Assembly: GCF_000934725.1 (NCBI RefSeq)
Contig: NZ_JYNS01000002.1
Span: 248,001 to 312,000, forward strand
Reading direction: 5' to 3'
Source of the DNA: Methyloterricola oryzae
GTDB lineage: Bacteria; Pseudomonadota; Gammaproteobacteria; Methylococcales; Methylococcaceae
Length of the DNA stretch: 64,000 bases
This document shows positions 19,123-28,331 of this stretch, in pieces. How positions within the stretch are numbered: position 1 is the stretch's first letter; each line of letters starts with the position of its first letter. The notes under the pieces were generated by a model. That model ran no database searches, was not told the origin of the DNA, and worked only from the letters and a program-made list of their open reading frames with translations. Made by a program: the position numbers and the translations under genes.

Positions 19123-19548
19123 ATGATCGGTCCGATCATACTGACGCTTATCTTCCTGTTGTCGGTGTGGATTGTGCGGTATTTCTACCGAGAAGCCAGG
19201 GCTAGGCGCTTGGCCAGAAGCAGTCGGCGGCGTTTGCCTTTTCGCTGTGTGACCATCAATTACGATGAATCGCTGGCATGCGCGGCTGTCCGGCAGTTGC
19301 CCTCCACCCGTTATCTATGCCGATTGGCGCCCATCGTGCCGCTGCCGCACTGTGACCGCACCTATTGCCAGTGTTGGTACGAGCACTTCGACGACCGGCG
19401 TCACACGGACCGGCGCGACTACTACTCTCGCACCAGCCGGGAATTCGGTGGCGCTGAAAAGCGCATACGCAATGGCGACCGCCGCCGCCACTTCGACCCT
19501 GCCTTGCGGGAGAAACCCGTTTACGTCACCTCCGGCATGCCCCACTAG
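19123..19548 (+). CDS. Small membrane-anchored protein with conserved Cys and D-R-R motifs
   Basis: A 141-residue protein with one N-terminal membrane span ('IILTLIFLLSVWIVRYFY'), then a basic stretch and a cytoplasmic region. That region contains 'LPHCDRTYCQCWYEHFDDRR' and a further 'TDRRDY' and 'NGDRRRHF'. I have a general memory of similar short gammaproteobacterial proteins with C-x-C plus H-x-DRR motifs, but no function is known to me. The start at 19123 has GAGGG seven bases upstream; longer readings have no such site. Three closely spaced Cys could bind a metal. Confidence 0.65.
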   Translation: MIGPIILTLIFLLSVWIVRYFYREARARRLARSSRRRLPFRCVTINYDESLACAAVRQLPSTRYLCRLAPIVPLPHCDRTYCQCWYEHFDDRRHTDRRDYYSRTSREFGGAEKRIRNGDRRRHFDPALREKPVYVTSGMPH

Positions 19549-19683
19549 AGCTGCTCTTTTGGCCTTGGGGGTTCCGATGTTCTGAAGAGCGCCCCTGGGT
19601 CAGGCGCTGGCCTGATCCCTTGCGATCGGGCGCTCGTTCAGAGGATGTAAGCCCAGCCGACATAGCCCTTCGAGCGGCCAACG

Positions 19684-21543
19684 ATGACCTGGAACAGCGG
19701 CGTGTCTCTGGCTAGGCAGATTCGCAAAGTTTACCGGATCATTCTGCCCATTCTCCTGGTCTGTTTCGGGTATGGCGCCAAGGCTTCGGACCCGCAGCCA
19801 TACGAGGTCGGGATTGTTCCCACGGGACAGGCCGAACTCGATCAAGCCCTGCGCGATTCCTCCGTCTTGATGGAATTGCAACAAAAGGCACCGGTAGGGC
19901 CTTTTGGTCTGATGGCGCGCTCGCGGGAGGACCTGCAGCGCTTCCAGACGGCGCTGCGCAGCTTCGGCTATTACGGTGGCTCGATCCTGATGCTGATGGA
20001 TGGCCATACCCTGGATGACCCCGACCTGCCCGACATCCTTGCCAGCCACCCCGCCCAGCCGGTCAAGGTGGCCGTATCCGTGCGGCTGGGCCCATTGTTC
20101 CGCTTGCGAGACATCGATATTCAAGGCAGCGTGCCAAGCCAGGTGCGTGAGGAATTGGGGATACACGCAGGCGAGCCGGCTTTGGCGCCCAAGGTTCTGG
20201 CAGCTAAGGAAAAGCTCTTGCAGGCCCTGCAGGACGCGGGCTATGCCTTGGCTAAGGTCGCCGAGCCAGATGCCGTGCTCGACCGTCCGGCCAAGGCCCT
20301 GGACGTGTATTTCAAGGTCGACGCGGGGCCGCGGGTCGAACTGGGGACGATCGGGTTCAAGGGATTGGAACAGGTGGAGGAACCCTTCCTGCGCCGCCGC
20401 CTGATGGTTCATCCGGGCCAGTTGTTCGACCCGCGCGCTATCGAAAAGGCGCGGGAGGACCTGTTCTCCCTTAGCGTGTTTGCCTCGGTGCGGGCGGCAC
20501 CGTCCGGGCAACTCGATGCGCAGGGCCGACTGCCGCTGACTTTCGAGGTCAAAGAGCGCAAACCGCATTCCGTCAGCGCCAACGCGGCCTATTCCACGGA
20601 CCTGGGCGGCAGCCTGTCCGGCACCTGGCGGCATTACAACCTGCTGGGGCAGGCAGAGCGGCTCAGCCTCATCGCCGGGGTATCGCAGTTGGGCGGCTCC
20701 AGCACCACCGGCATCGGTTACAGTCTGGCCGCCAACTTTCTCAAGCCTGACTTCCTGTTGCGCGACCAGTCTTTGCAGGCGGACCTCGGCGCACTCAAGC
20801 AGAGCCTGATTTCCTACGACGAAAAATCGATATCCAGCAGCCTGCAACTTAGCCGCAAGTTCTTCGACTATTGGAGCTACAGTTTTGGCCTTTCCGGCGA
20901 GCAGGCCCGTATCACCCAGGAGGGCGTGACGCGGAATTACACGTTGCTGGGTCTGCCGCTCACGCTCAAGTACGACAGCAGCGACAGCTTGCTGGAACCG
21001 ACGCGGGGCCTGCGCGCGACGGCTGCGATTACGCCTATGCAGCCTCTGGCGGGCAGCAGCACGTCGCCCTTCGTGATTCTGCAGGCCTCGGGCTCCGCCT
21101 ACCTGGACCTGGCCGACCCCGGCCGCAGTGTCCTCGCCTTGCGCGGCCTGGTGGGCGACGTGGAGGGCGCGGGGCAGTTCGACCTGCCGCCCAACAAGCG
21201 CTTCTACGGCGGCGGCAGCGCCACGGTACGTGGCTTCAAGTTCCAGTCCATCGGTCCGCAATTCCGCAAAGACCGGCCCATGGGTGGCACCAACATCGCC
21301 GCCGCCACGGTGGAGTTCCGCCAGCGCATCCTGGATGACTATGGCGCGGTGGCGTTCGTCGATGCGGGTCAGGTGAATGCCGGCGGCTCGCCTTTCAGCG
21401 GCACCTGGCGCTTTGGCGCCGGTTTGGGCGCGCGCTATTACACATCCTTCGGTCCTATCCGGCTGGATGTGGCCATGCCGCTGAACAAATTACCCGGCGG
21501 CAGCGCGTTCGAGCTGTACATCGGCGTAGGGCAGGCCTTCTGA
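19684..21543 (+). CDS. tamA: Outer-membrane assembly factor TamA (BamA/Omp85 family)
   Basis: A 619-residue Omp85-family outer-membrane protein. A signal segment ('IILPILLVCFGYGAKA') precedes about three POTRA domains (residues 30-270) and a 16-strand barrel domain with 'KRFYGGGSATVRGF' (lid-lock-type motif). The chain ends in phenylalanine, as outer-membrane barrels do. With TamB it forms the translocation and assembly module that inserts outer-membrane proteins or moves phospholipids. The stop shares one base with the tamB start. A GTG at 19702 is an alternative start. Confidence 0.92.
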   Translation: MTWNSGVSLARQIRKVYRIILPILLVCFGYGAKASDPQPYEVGIVPTGQAELDQALRDSSVLMELQQKAPVGPFGLMARSREDLQRFQTALRSFGYYGGSILMLMDGHTLDDPDLPDILASHPAQPVKVAVSVRLGPLFRLRDIDIQGSVPSQVREELGIHAGEPALAPKVLAAKEKLLQALQDAGYALAKVAEPDAVLDRPAKALDVYFKVDAGPRVELGTIGFKGLEQVEEPFLRRRLMVHPGQLFDPRAIEKAREDLFSLSVFASVRAAPSGQLDAQGRLPLTFEVKERKPHSVSANAAYSTDLGGSLSGTWRHYNLLGQAERLSLIAGVSQLGGSSTTGIGYSLAANFLKPDFLLRDQSLQADLGALKQSLISYDEKSISSSLQLSRKFFDYWSYSFGLSGEQARITQEGVTRNYTLLGLPLTLKYDSSDSLLEPTRGLRATAAITPMQPLAGSSTSPFVILQASGSAYLDLADPGRSVLALRGLVGDVEGAGQFDLPPNKRFYGGGSATVRGFKFQSIGPQFRKDRPMGGTNIAAATVEFRQRILDDYGAVAFVDAGQVNAGGSPFSGTWRFGAGLGARYYTSFGPIRLDVAMPLNKLPGGSAFELYIGVGQAF

Positions 21544-24500
21544 TGGCCGTTCGCCCGAGGCTCTGGCGCTGGTTCCTGGTGCTGCTGGCGGCGCCTTTGG
21601 TCCTGCTAGCGACGCTGCTACTGGCGGCGAACACCGGACCGGGGCGGCAATGGCTGATAGCTACCGTGTCGAGCGTAACCGATGGAACGGTGGCCATTGA
21701 AGGATTGTCGGGGCGCCTGCCGGTTTCCTTGAGGGCACACAGGCTGACCATCGGCGATGCGCAGGGGTCTTGGCTGGTCGTGGAGAACCTGTCACTACAA
21801 TGGTCGCCGCTCGCCCTCCTGTCGAGCACCGTCCGCGTGGACCGCCTGGCCGCCGAGCGCCTGGTGTTGGCGCGGTTGCCGGCGCAGGAGGAGACGCCGC
21901 AGACGAATGAGCCGGTGAGCGGCCTGCCTGTGAGGGTCGAATTGGAAAAACTGGACGTGGGACGGCTGGAACTGGCCGCCGGGATTGCCGGCAGCGCCGG
22001 CAGGACATTCAGCCTGCACGCAGGTTTGCGGCTTGATAGCCTGGAACAGGGCCAGGGTGAGGCGCGCCTCCAGGAACTGGAAGGCCAGGACCTGTATTTG
22101 CTGGCGGCGCAGGTGGACGCGGACGGAATTCGGGCGACGGTGCGGGCGCAGGAACGGCCGGAAGGCATGATCGCCTCTCTAGTCGGTCTCGAAGCCATCG
22201 GTCCTCTGGCCCTCAATGCGCGCCTCCAGGGTCCGCGGGATGCAGTAGCCGTCTTCACCAGCCTGACGGCGGGTCCGGCCCGGCTGAAACTGGATGGCAC
22301 GGTGAATCTGATTGCAGGGGCGGCCGACCTCAGCGCCAGCGGCACGACGCCCGCCATGCAGCCCGTGGACGGCGTCGCCTGGCAGGCCGCCTCGCTGCAG
22401 GCTTCCATCGTTGGGCCATTTCAGGCCATGACCGCCAACGGCCATTTCCTGCTGCGGGGATTGGATGCAGGAGCAACGAGCCTACACGAACTCAATCTGG
22501 ACTGGCATGGCGATGCCGGCCAGTTGCATGTGGACGGGCGCGCGGAGGGCCTGCGCCTGCCCATTGCCAGCCCTGAGCGCATCGCAGAATCGCCATGGCT
22601 GCTGGCGGGGGACGCGGATTTCCGTGCGCAAACCGTTAATTTCAGCCTGCGGCATCCGTTGGTCCAAGCGCGGGGCCGCCTCGCGGGATTCGGACCGCTG
22701 TCCGGTGAGGTGAGCCTGCAACTGCCCGAGCTGGCTCCCCTGGCCGAACTGACCGGCCTGAGCCTGAAAGGGCGCTCAAACCTGTCCGGCCGCTTCGATT
22801 GGCGCGACCAGACGTTTGGCCTGTCGGTGGACGGGGCGGTAGCCATCACGGAAGGCCAAGGGCCTCTGCCGGGTTTGGTGGGTGAGGCCGGCCGCCTGGA
22901 GGGAGCGATGACGCTCAAGGGAGACGACATCAAGCTGGAGCGTCTCCGTATGGACGGGCGGTCACTGCGATTCGAAGCGGCAGGAGGGCTTGCACGTGAT
23001 CTGATGGACTTCGCCTGGACGCTCGCGCTGTCCGACTTAAAGCAGCTCGCGCCGGATCTTTCGGGGCACATGACGGCGAAGGGCGCGCTGAGCGGGCCGC
23101 TCAAGTCCTTCGCCGCCAGGCTGGACGCGAACGGGGAACTGGCGGTGCGAAACCTGCCCAAGGGGCCGCTTGCGCTCAAGCTTGAATCCAGTGGCCTGCC
23201 TTCGCAGCCCGAATTCGTGCTGAATGCGAACGGCGCACTCGCAGGATCGGACCTGAACCTATTGACCCGACTGCAGAACGGCACGGCTGGCTGGCGTCTG
23301 TCGGTCGAGCGCGCCCGCTGGCGGAGCCTGCGCGCAGGCGGTGCAATGAGCCTGGCCAAAGGCGCGGCATTTCCGACCGGGAACCTCGATCTCGCCTTCG
23401 AGCGCTTGTCTGATCTCGCGCCGCTAGTGGGAAAGCCGCTGGCCGGCAGTCTCTCTGCCGCGCTGTCGACGCGGGAAACAGGCGGCAGGCAGCAGGCGCG
23501 AATGGTGGTCGAAAGCTTTGGCTTGAGCCTGATGGACGGGCTGTCCGGCCAAGCCCTGCAGGCGGACGTGAGCGCCTTCGATCCCCTGTGCCGGCGGCCG
23601 CTGCTGGACGGCACGGTGAACCTCGATGGCTGGACGTGGAAAGAAACTCAGGGCCATGCCCAATTGAAGGCTTCCGGCGCGCTCGACGCATTGGACTTTA
23701 CCTTGCAGGGCGGCGCCCAGGGGCTGGCCGGGAGCGACCTGACCCTGGCCAGCAAGGGCCGACTGGACCTGCCGGGGTCCGTGCTGACGCTCGATGAGAT
23801 GAATACGACTTGGAAGAAGGAGACGCTCAAGCTGCTACAGCCGGTGCGTCTCCGTTTTGGCGAAGCGTTCGGTGTGGACCAACTGCGACTGGGCTTGCGC
23901 ACCGGTGAACTGGATGTGCGGGGGCGTTTTGCGCCCAGCCTGGACGTGGCAGCGAACCTGAGCGGGCTGCCGGCTTCCTTGGCTGCGGCGGTGCAACCGG
24001 GCCTGCTGCTGGACGGCTCGATCGCGGGGAATGTGCACTTGGTCGGGCCGGTTTCCGCACTTCGCGGCGAGATCGCGTTGAATGCGGATGGATTGCGCGC
24101 GCGCAGCGGGACCGTGGGCGGATTGCCAGCCGCGAAATTGCGCGCCTCGGCCAGGTTGGATGGGGTTCATGCCGACCTTGACGCAGGCCTTACGGCAGGT
24201 TCCGGGCTGAACCTGAAGGTTGAGGGAATTGCGCCCCTGTCCGCGCAGGGCCAGTTTGCACTGAAGGGAGGCGGTCAGGCCGATCTCAAACTGCTGGAGC
24301 CGTTGCTGGCCGCTGGCGGCCGCCGCGCCCGTGGCCGCCTCGCGCTGGATGGCAGTGTGGCAGGCTCCTTGTCCGAACCCCGCATCAACGGGCGCATCGC
24401 CCTGGAGCAGGGCGAATGGCAGGATTATGTTCAGGGTATGCATCTGCTCGGACTGAACGGACTGGCGCAGGCGGAGGGCGACAATCTGCGTCTGGTTCGG

Positions 24501-25544
24501 CTGCAGGGTAGGGCGGGCACCGGCAGCCTTTCCGCGCAGGGAACCCTGGGGTGGAATGATGCCGGCATGCCGCTGGATATCCGTATTGCGGCACGCAAGG
24601 CCACGTTGCTCTCGAGTGAACGCCTGGAGGCCAATCTCGATGCGGATGTCGAGCTCAAGGGACGCTTGAACGAGAAACTGACGGCCAGCGGTAATCTGAA
24701 GATCAACCGCGCCGAGATTCGCATCCCGGAGCGGATGCCTGCCAACATCGCCGTGCTCAATGTGCGCGAAGCAGGTACCGAGCCACAGCCGCCTACCCCA
24801 GAAAAGGAGCTAGACCTCGCGCTGGATCTCAAGGTGGCAGCGCCTTCCGCTGTCTTCGTGCGTGGACGCGGCCTCGATGCGGAACTCGGGGGCAGGGTAC
24901 GGCTGCTCGGTAGCTTGCAGAACCTGCAACCGGAGGGCGGGTTCTTCATGCGCCGCGGACAGTTCAGTCTGGCGGGGCAGACCTTGAACTTCAGCCGCGG
25001 GGTGGTCGGATTCGATGGCGGCCGCATCACCGATCCCAGCCTCAACTTCCTCGCGGAATCCGCCAATGGCAATGTCACCGCCAAACTCGAGGTGACGGGC
25101 ACGGCGCAGAAACCGAAGATCAGCCTGAGCAGCAGCCCTTCGCTGCCTCAGGATGAGGTGCTGGCGCAATTGCTGTTCGGGCGCGGCTCGTCCAGTCTGA
25201 GCCCCTTCGAATTGGTGCAGATTGGCGCCGCCCTGGCCTCGCTCGCCGGCCTCACCCCCATCGGCGGCGATGCCCTGGGGGGCGTGCGCGAACGGCTGGG
25301 GCTCGACCGTCTGTCGTTTGGGGGCGGCGGCAAGGGTCCCACCCTGGAGGGCGGGCGCTACGTGGCGCCTGGCGTCTACGTGGGCGCCAAGCAGGGCGCC
25401 TCGCTCAATTCCACCCAGGGCACGGTGCAGATCGACGTCACCCGGGGTCTTAAGCTGGAAGCCAGCGTAGGCACCGGATCGGCGACCGGCTCCACCGGCG
25501 GCGCCAGCAGCAGTGTGGGTGTGATCTATCAGTTCGAATACTGA
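21543..25544 (+). CDS. tamB: Translocation/assembly module inner-membrane protein TamB
   Basis: A 1333-residue AsmA-like protein. One N-terminal span ('WFLVLLAAPLVLLATLLLAA') anchors a very long repetitive beta structure that bridges the periplasm. The C-terminal DUF490 domain is recognisable from 'GRVRLLGSLQNLQPEGGFF' to the last strands, with 'LSSSPSLPQDEVLAQLLFGR'. It partners TamA and is likely to provide a groove for lipid or barrel transport. The ATG overlaps the tamA stop (TGATG), so the two are translationally coupled. Confidence 0.93.
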   Translation: MAVRPRLWRWFLVLLAAPLVLLATLLLAANTGPGRQWLIATVSSVTDGTVAIEGLSGRLPVSLRAHRLTIGDAQGSWLVVENLSLQWSPLALLSSTVRVDRLAAERLVLARLPAQEETPQTNEPVSGLPVRVELEKLDVGRLELAAGIAGSAGRTFSLHAGLRLDSLEQGQGEARLQELEGQDLYLLAAQVDADGIRATVRAQERPEGMIASLVGLEAIGPLALNARLQGPRDAVAVFTSLTAGPARLKLDGTVNLIAGAADLSASGTTPAMQPVDGVAWQAASLQASIVGPFQAMTANGHFLLRGLDAGATSLHELNLDWHGDAGQLHVDGRAEGLRLPIASPERIAESPWLLAGDADFRAQTVNFSLRHPLVQARGRLAGFGPLSGEVSLQLPELAPLAELTGLSLKGRSNLSGRFDWRDQTFGLSVDGAVAITEGQGPLPGLVGEAGRLEGAMTLKGDDIKLERLRMDGRSLRFEAAGGLARDLMDFAWTLALSDLKQLAPDLSGHMTAKGALSGPLKSFAARLDANGELAVRNLPKGPLALKLESSGLPSQPEFVLNANGALAGSDLNLLTRLQNGTAGWRLSVERARWRSLRAGGAMSLAKGAAFPTGNLDLAFERLSDLAPLVGKPLAGSLSAALSTRETGGRQQARMVVESFGLSLMDGLSGQALQADVSAFDPLCRRPLLDGTVNLDGWTWKETQGHAQLKASGALDALDFTLQGGAQGLAGSDLTLASKGRLDLPGSVLTLDEMNTTWKKETLKLLQPVRLRFGEAFGVDQLRLGLRTGELDVRGRFAPSLDVAANLSGLPASLAAAVQPGLLLDGSIAGNVHLVGPVSALRGEIALNADGLRARSGTVGGLPAAKLRASARLDGVHADLDAGLTAGSGLNLKVEGIAPLSAQGQFALKGGGQADLKLLEPLLAAGGRRARGRLALDGSVAGSLSEPRINGRIALEQGEWQDYVQGMHLLGLNGLAQAEGDNLRLVRLQGRAGTGSLSAQGTLGWNDAGMPLDIRIAARKATLLSSERLEANLDADVELKGRLNEKLTASGNLKINRAEIRIPERMPANIAVLNVREAGTEPQPPTPEKELDLALDLKVAAPSAVFVRGRGLDAELGGRVRLLGSLQNLQPEGGFFMRRGQFSLAGQTLNFSRGVVGFDGGRITDPSLNFLAESANGNVTAKLEVTGTAQKPKISLSSSPSLPQDEVLAQLLFGRGSSSLSPFELVQIGAALASLAGLTPIGGDALGGVRERLGLDRLSFGGGGKGPTLEGGRYVAPGVYVGAKQGASLNSTQGTVQIDVTRGLKLEASVGTGSATGSTGGASSSVGVIYQFEY

Positions 25545-25606
25545 GTTGACGCTGCCCCCCGCTGGTGACTAAATCAAACCTTATCCCAGCTCGTCACGGA
25601 GTCTTG

Positions 25607-26776
25607 ATGTCCCCGCTCGTACCTGAAGTCATCCCCATGATCCGCGCCCTCATCGCACGGCCCTCCGTCAGTTGCACCGACCCGCGGATGGACCAGAGCA
25701 ATCTTGAGGTTATCCACCTTCTGGCAGGATGGCTGGAGTCCCTGGGATTTGCCGTGGAGGTGCTGCCGGTTTCCCAGAACAAGGCCAACCTGCTGGCCCG
25801 GTTGGGCGGAACAGGTGAAGCCGGAGAAGGCCTGGTCCTCGCGGGTCACAGCGACACGGTGCCCTTCGACGAGGGCGCCTGGTCCATGGACCCCTTCGCC
25901 GGCCTGGAACGCGATGGGCGCTTGTACGGTCTTGGCAGTTGCGACATGAAGGCCTTTTTCGCCGTGGCCATCGCGGCGGCGCGCCGTTTCGAGGCCAAGG
26001 CGTTGCGCCATCCGTTGACCCTACTGGCCACCGCCGACGAGGAAAGTTCCATGTCCGGCGCCCGGTCGTTGCTGGCCAGCCAACTCAGGCCCGGTCGCTA
26101 CGCTGTGATCGGCGAGCCCACCGGGATGCGGCCGGTGCGCATGCACAAGGGTGTGATGATGGAGAGCATCCGTATTTTCGGGCACGCCGGCCATTCCAGC
26201 GACCCTTCCCTGGGCGCCAATGCCATCGAAGGCATGCAGGCAGCTCTCCGGGAGTTGCTTGCCTGGAGGCAGGAGTTGCAGGCGCGTTACCGCAATCCAC
26301 AGTTTCATATCCCGGTGCCCACCTTAAACCTCGGCTCCATCCACGGCGGCGACAATCCCAACCGGATTTGCGCCCATTGCGAGACCCAGATCGACATCCG
26401 CCCGCTGCCGGGCATGCAGCCGCAGGCACTGCGCGATGCCATGGCCGAGCGCCTGGCGCGGGTCGTGGCGGAGTATCCCGGGTTGCGCCTGGAGGTATCG
26501 CCGCTTTTCGAGGGGCTGCCGCCCTTCGAGACGCCGGCTGACGCGACTCTGGTGCGCAGCTTCGAGGAATTGACCGGCCAGGCGGCGGGCTCCGTGGCTT
26601 TTGGCACCGAAGCCCCGTTCCTGTCGCTGCTGGGCACGGAGACCGTGGTGTGGGGGCCGGGCGACATCGAACAGGCCCATCAGCCGGACGAGTTCCTCAG
26701 CCTGGACCGCATCGCGCCGACCGTGGATCTGCTGAGCCGACTGATCCAGCGCTTCTGCGTGGACGTGCCTTCCTGA
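25607..26776 (+). CDS. argE: Acetylornithine deacetylase
   Basis: A 389-residue M20-family zinc hydrolase that releases ornithine from N-acetylornithine in arginine synthesis. Metal ligands and catalytic residues lie in 'LAGHSDTVPFD', 'YGLGSCDMKAF', 'ATADEESSMSG' and the C-terminal 'QAHQPDEFLSL'. 'PTLNLGSIHGGDNPNRIC' is typical of ArgE. The start at 25607 has GGAG five bases upstream; a GTG at 25565 is less likely. The length matches the E. coli enzyme. Confidence 0.88.
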   Translation: MSPLVPEVIPMIRALIARPSVSCTDPRMDQSNLEVIHLLAGWLESLGFAVEVLPVSQNKANLLARLGGTGEAGEGLVLAGHSDTVPFDEGAWSMDPFAGLERDGRLYGLGSCDMKAFFAVAIAAARRFEAKALRHPLTLLATADEESSMSGARSLLASQLRPGRYAVIGEPTGMRPVRMHKGVMMESIRIFGHAGHSSDPSLGANAIEGMQAALRELLAWRQELQARYRNPQFHIPVPTLNLGSIHGGDNPNRICAHCETQIDIRPLPGMQPQALRDAMAERLARVVAEYPGLRLEVSPLFEGLPPFETPADATLVRSFEELTGQAAGSVAFGTEAPFLSLLGTETVVWGPGDIEQAHQPDEFLSLDRIAPTVDLLSRLIQRFCVDVPS

Positions 26777-26810
26777 AACACGGCCCGATGCCTGGGGCAA
26801 GCGCATCGCC

Positions 26811-28211
26811 ATGACCGGGCCACTCGCTGCGTGGATCTTTCTGCGCCTGCTGGCGCTGATCTATTTCGCCGCTTTCGCATCCCTCTCTGCTCAGATTAAC
26901 GGCCTGATCGGCGCCGAAGGCATCCTGCCGGCGGCCGAGTTCCTGGATGCCGCCAGGGCGCGCTGGGGCGGGGCGGCCTGGCTCGAATTGCCCACGCTGT
27001 TCTGGCTGGGCGTATCCGACGACCTGCTGATGGATGCATGCTATGTCGGCATGGCGGCGGCCCTGGCCCTGCTGCTGAATGTGTTCGAGCGCGTGGCGCT
27101 GCTGCTCTGCTACGGGCTCTATCTCTCGCTGGTATCGGTGGGGCAGGACTTCACGTCCTTCCAATGGGACATGCTGCTGCTGGAGTCCGGCTTTCTTGCC
27201 CTGTTCCTGCGCCTCGCGCCGTCTATCGCGGTCTGGCTGTATCGCTGGCTGCTGTTCCGCTTCATGTTCATGGGAGGCGTGGTCAAGCTGGCCAGTGGCG
27301 ACCCCACCTGGCGCAACCTGACCGCCCTGAACTACCACTTCGAAACCCAGCCCCTGCCCAGCCCCCTGGCCTGGTATGCCCACCATGCGCCTGCAGCCTG
27401 GCTGCAGGCGGCTACGGTCGCCGTGTTCGTCATCGAACTGGCCGTGCCATTCCTGGTGTTCTGCGGACGCCGGGGGAGGCTGGTGGCGGCGGTGTGTTTC
27501 GTGGCCCTGCAAGGGGCCATCATCCTCACCGGCAATTACACCTTCTTCAACCTGCTGACCATCGCTCTGTGCGTATTCCTGCTCGATGACGGCAATCTTC
27601 GCCGCCCTCTGGGAGCCAGGATTTCTGAAGCTCACGCAGGTTCAACAGATGCTCCGGGACGGCTCGCCACTTATCTGATCGGCACGCTGGCGGCCTTGAT
27701 CCTGACTGTCTGCGCCCTCAGGCTATGGATGGACATCAACCGGCGCCCGCCGGTTCAACCCCTCTACGCACTCGCCCGCCTGGCCTCCAATTGGGGCATG
27801 GTCAACGGCTATGGGCCGTTCGCCGTCATGACGACGGAGCGCCGCGAGATCATCGTGGAGGGTTCCCGAGACGGGATCGACTGGCTGCCTTACGCATTTC
27901 CCTACAAGCCAGGCGACCCGGCGCGGCCGCTGGCCTGGAATATCCCCCACCAGCCGCGGCTGGACTGGCAGATGTGGTTCGCCGCCCTGGGCGATCCCCG
28001 CCGCAGTGAATGGCTCGCAAATTTCCTGCAGCGATTGAAGGCGGGTTCCGCGCCGGTGATCGGCCTGCTTGCGGACAATCCGTTTCCCGGCGCGCCGCCG
28101 CGCCATCTCCGCTTGAGCATCTACCGCTATGAATTCACGGCACCAGAGGAGCGCGGGCGCGATGGTGCTATCTGGCGTCGCTCGCTTCTGGGCCGGTTGA
28201 CGCCTGAATGA
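26811..28211 (+). CDS. Lipase maturation factor family membrane protein
   Basis: A 466-residue polytopic protein resembling vertebrate LMF1 (DUF1222). The hallmark stretch 'FQWDMLLLESGFLALFL' is followed by 'YRWLLFRFMFMGGVVKLASGD', 'TALNYHFETQPLP' and the soluble C-terminal block 'YKPGDPARPLAWNIPHQPRLDWQMWFA'-type sequence. About eight membrane spans precede that block. In animals the family folds secreted lipases in the ER; the bacterial role is not established. It follows argE by 34 bases and may be co-transcribed. Confidence 0.8.
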   Translation: MTGPLAAWIFLRLLALIYFAAFASLSAQINGLIGAEGILPAAEFLDAARARWGGAAWLELPTLFWLGVSDDLLMDACYVGMAAALALLLNVFERVALLLCYGLYLSLVSVGQDFTSFQWDMLLLESGFLALFLRLAPSIAVWLYRWLLFRFMFMGGVVKLASGDPTWRNLTALNYHFETQPLPSPLAWYAHHAPAAWLQAATVAVFVIELAVPFLVFCGRRGRLVAAVCFVALQGAIILTGNYTFFNLLTIALCVFLLDDGNLRRPLGARISEAHAGSTDAPGRLATYLIGTLAALILTVCALRLWMDINRRPPVQPLYALARLASNWGMVNGYGPFAVMTTERREIIVEGSRDGIDWLPYAFPYKPGDPARPLAWNIPHQPRLDWQMWFAALGDPRRSEWLANFLQRLKAGSAPVIGLLADNPFPGAPPRHLRLSIYRYEFTAPEERGRDGAIWRRSLLGRLTPE

Positions 28212-28214
28212 CCG

Positions 28215-28247
28215 TGACCCAGACAGCGCGGTCAGACGCTTGGGTCA
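28215..28247. terminator. Hairpin between convergent genes
   Basis: TGACCCA (28215-28221) and TGGGTCA (28241-28247) are perfect inverted repeats, with AGCG/CGCT able to extend the stem inside. The hairpin starts four bases after the lipase-maturation-factor-like gene and 85 bases before the end of facing pgaB. It lacks a T tract, so its strength is uncertain. Confidence 0.4.
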
Positions 28248-28331
28248 GGGGTAATCTGGTGGTTGGCATGCCACGCAGACTTCAGCTCCTTGCAGGCGAG
28301 CTCACATGCCGCACTAACCGGTGGGGGCCGG

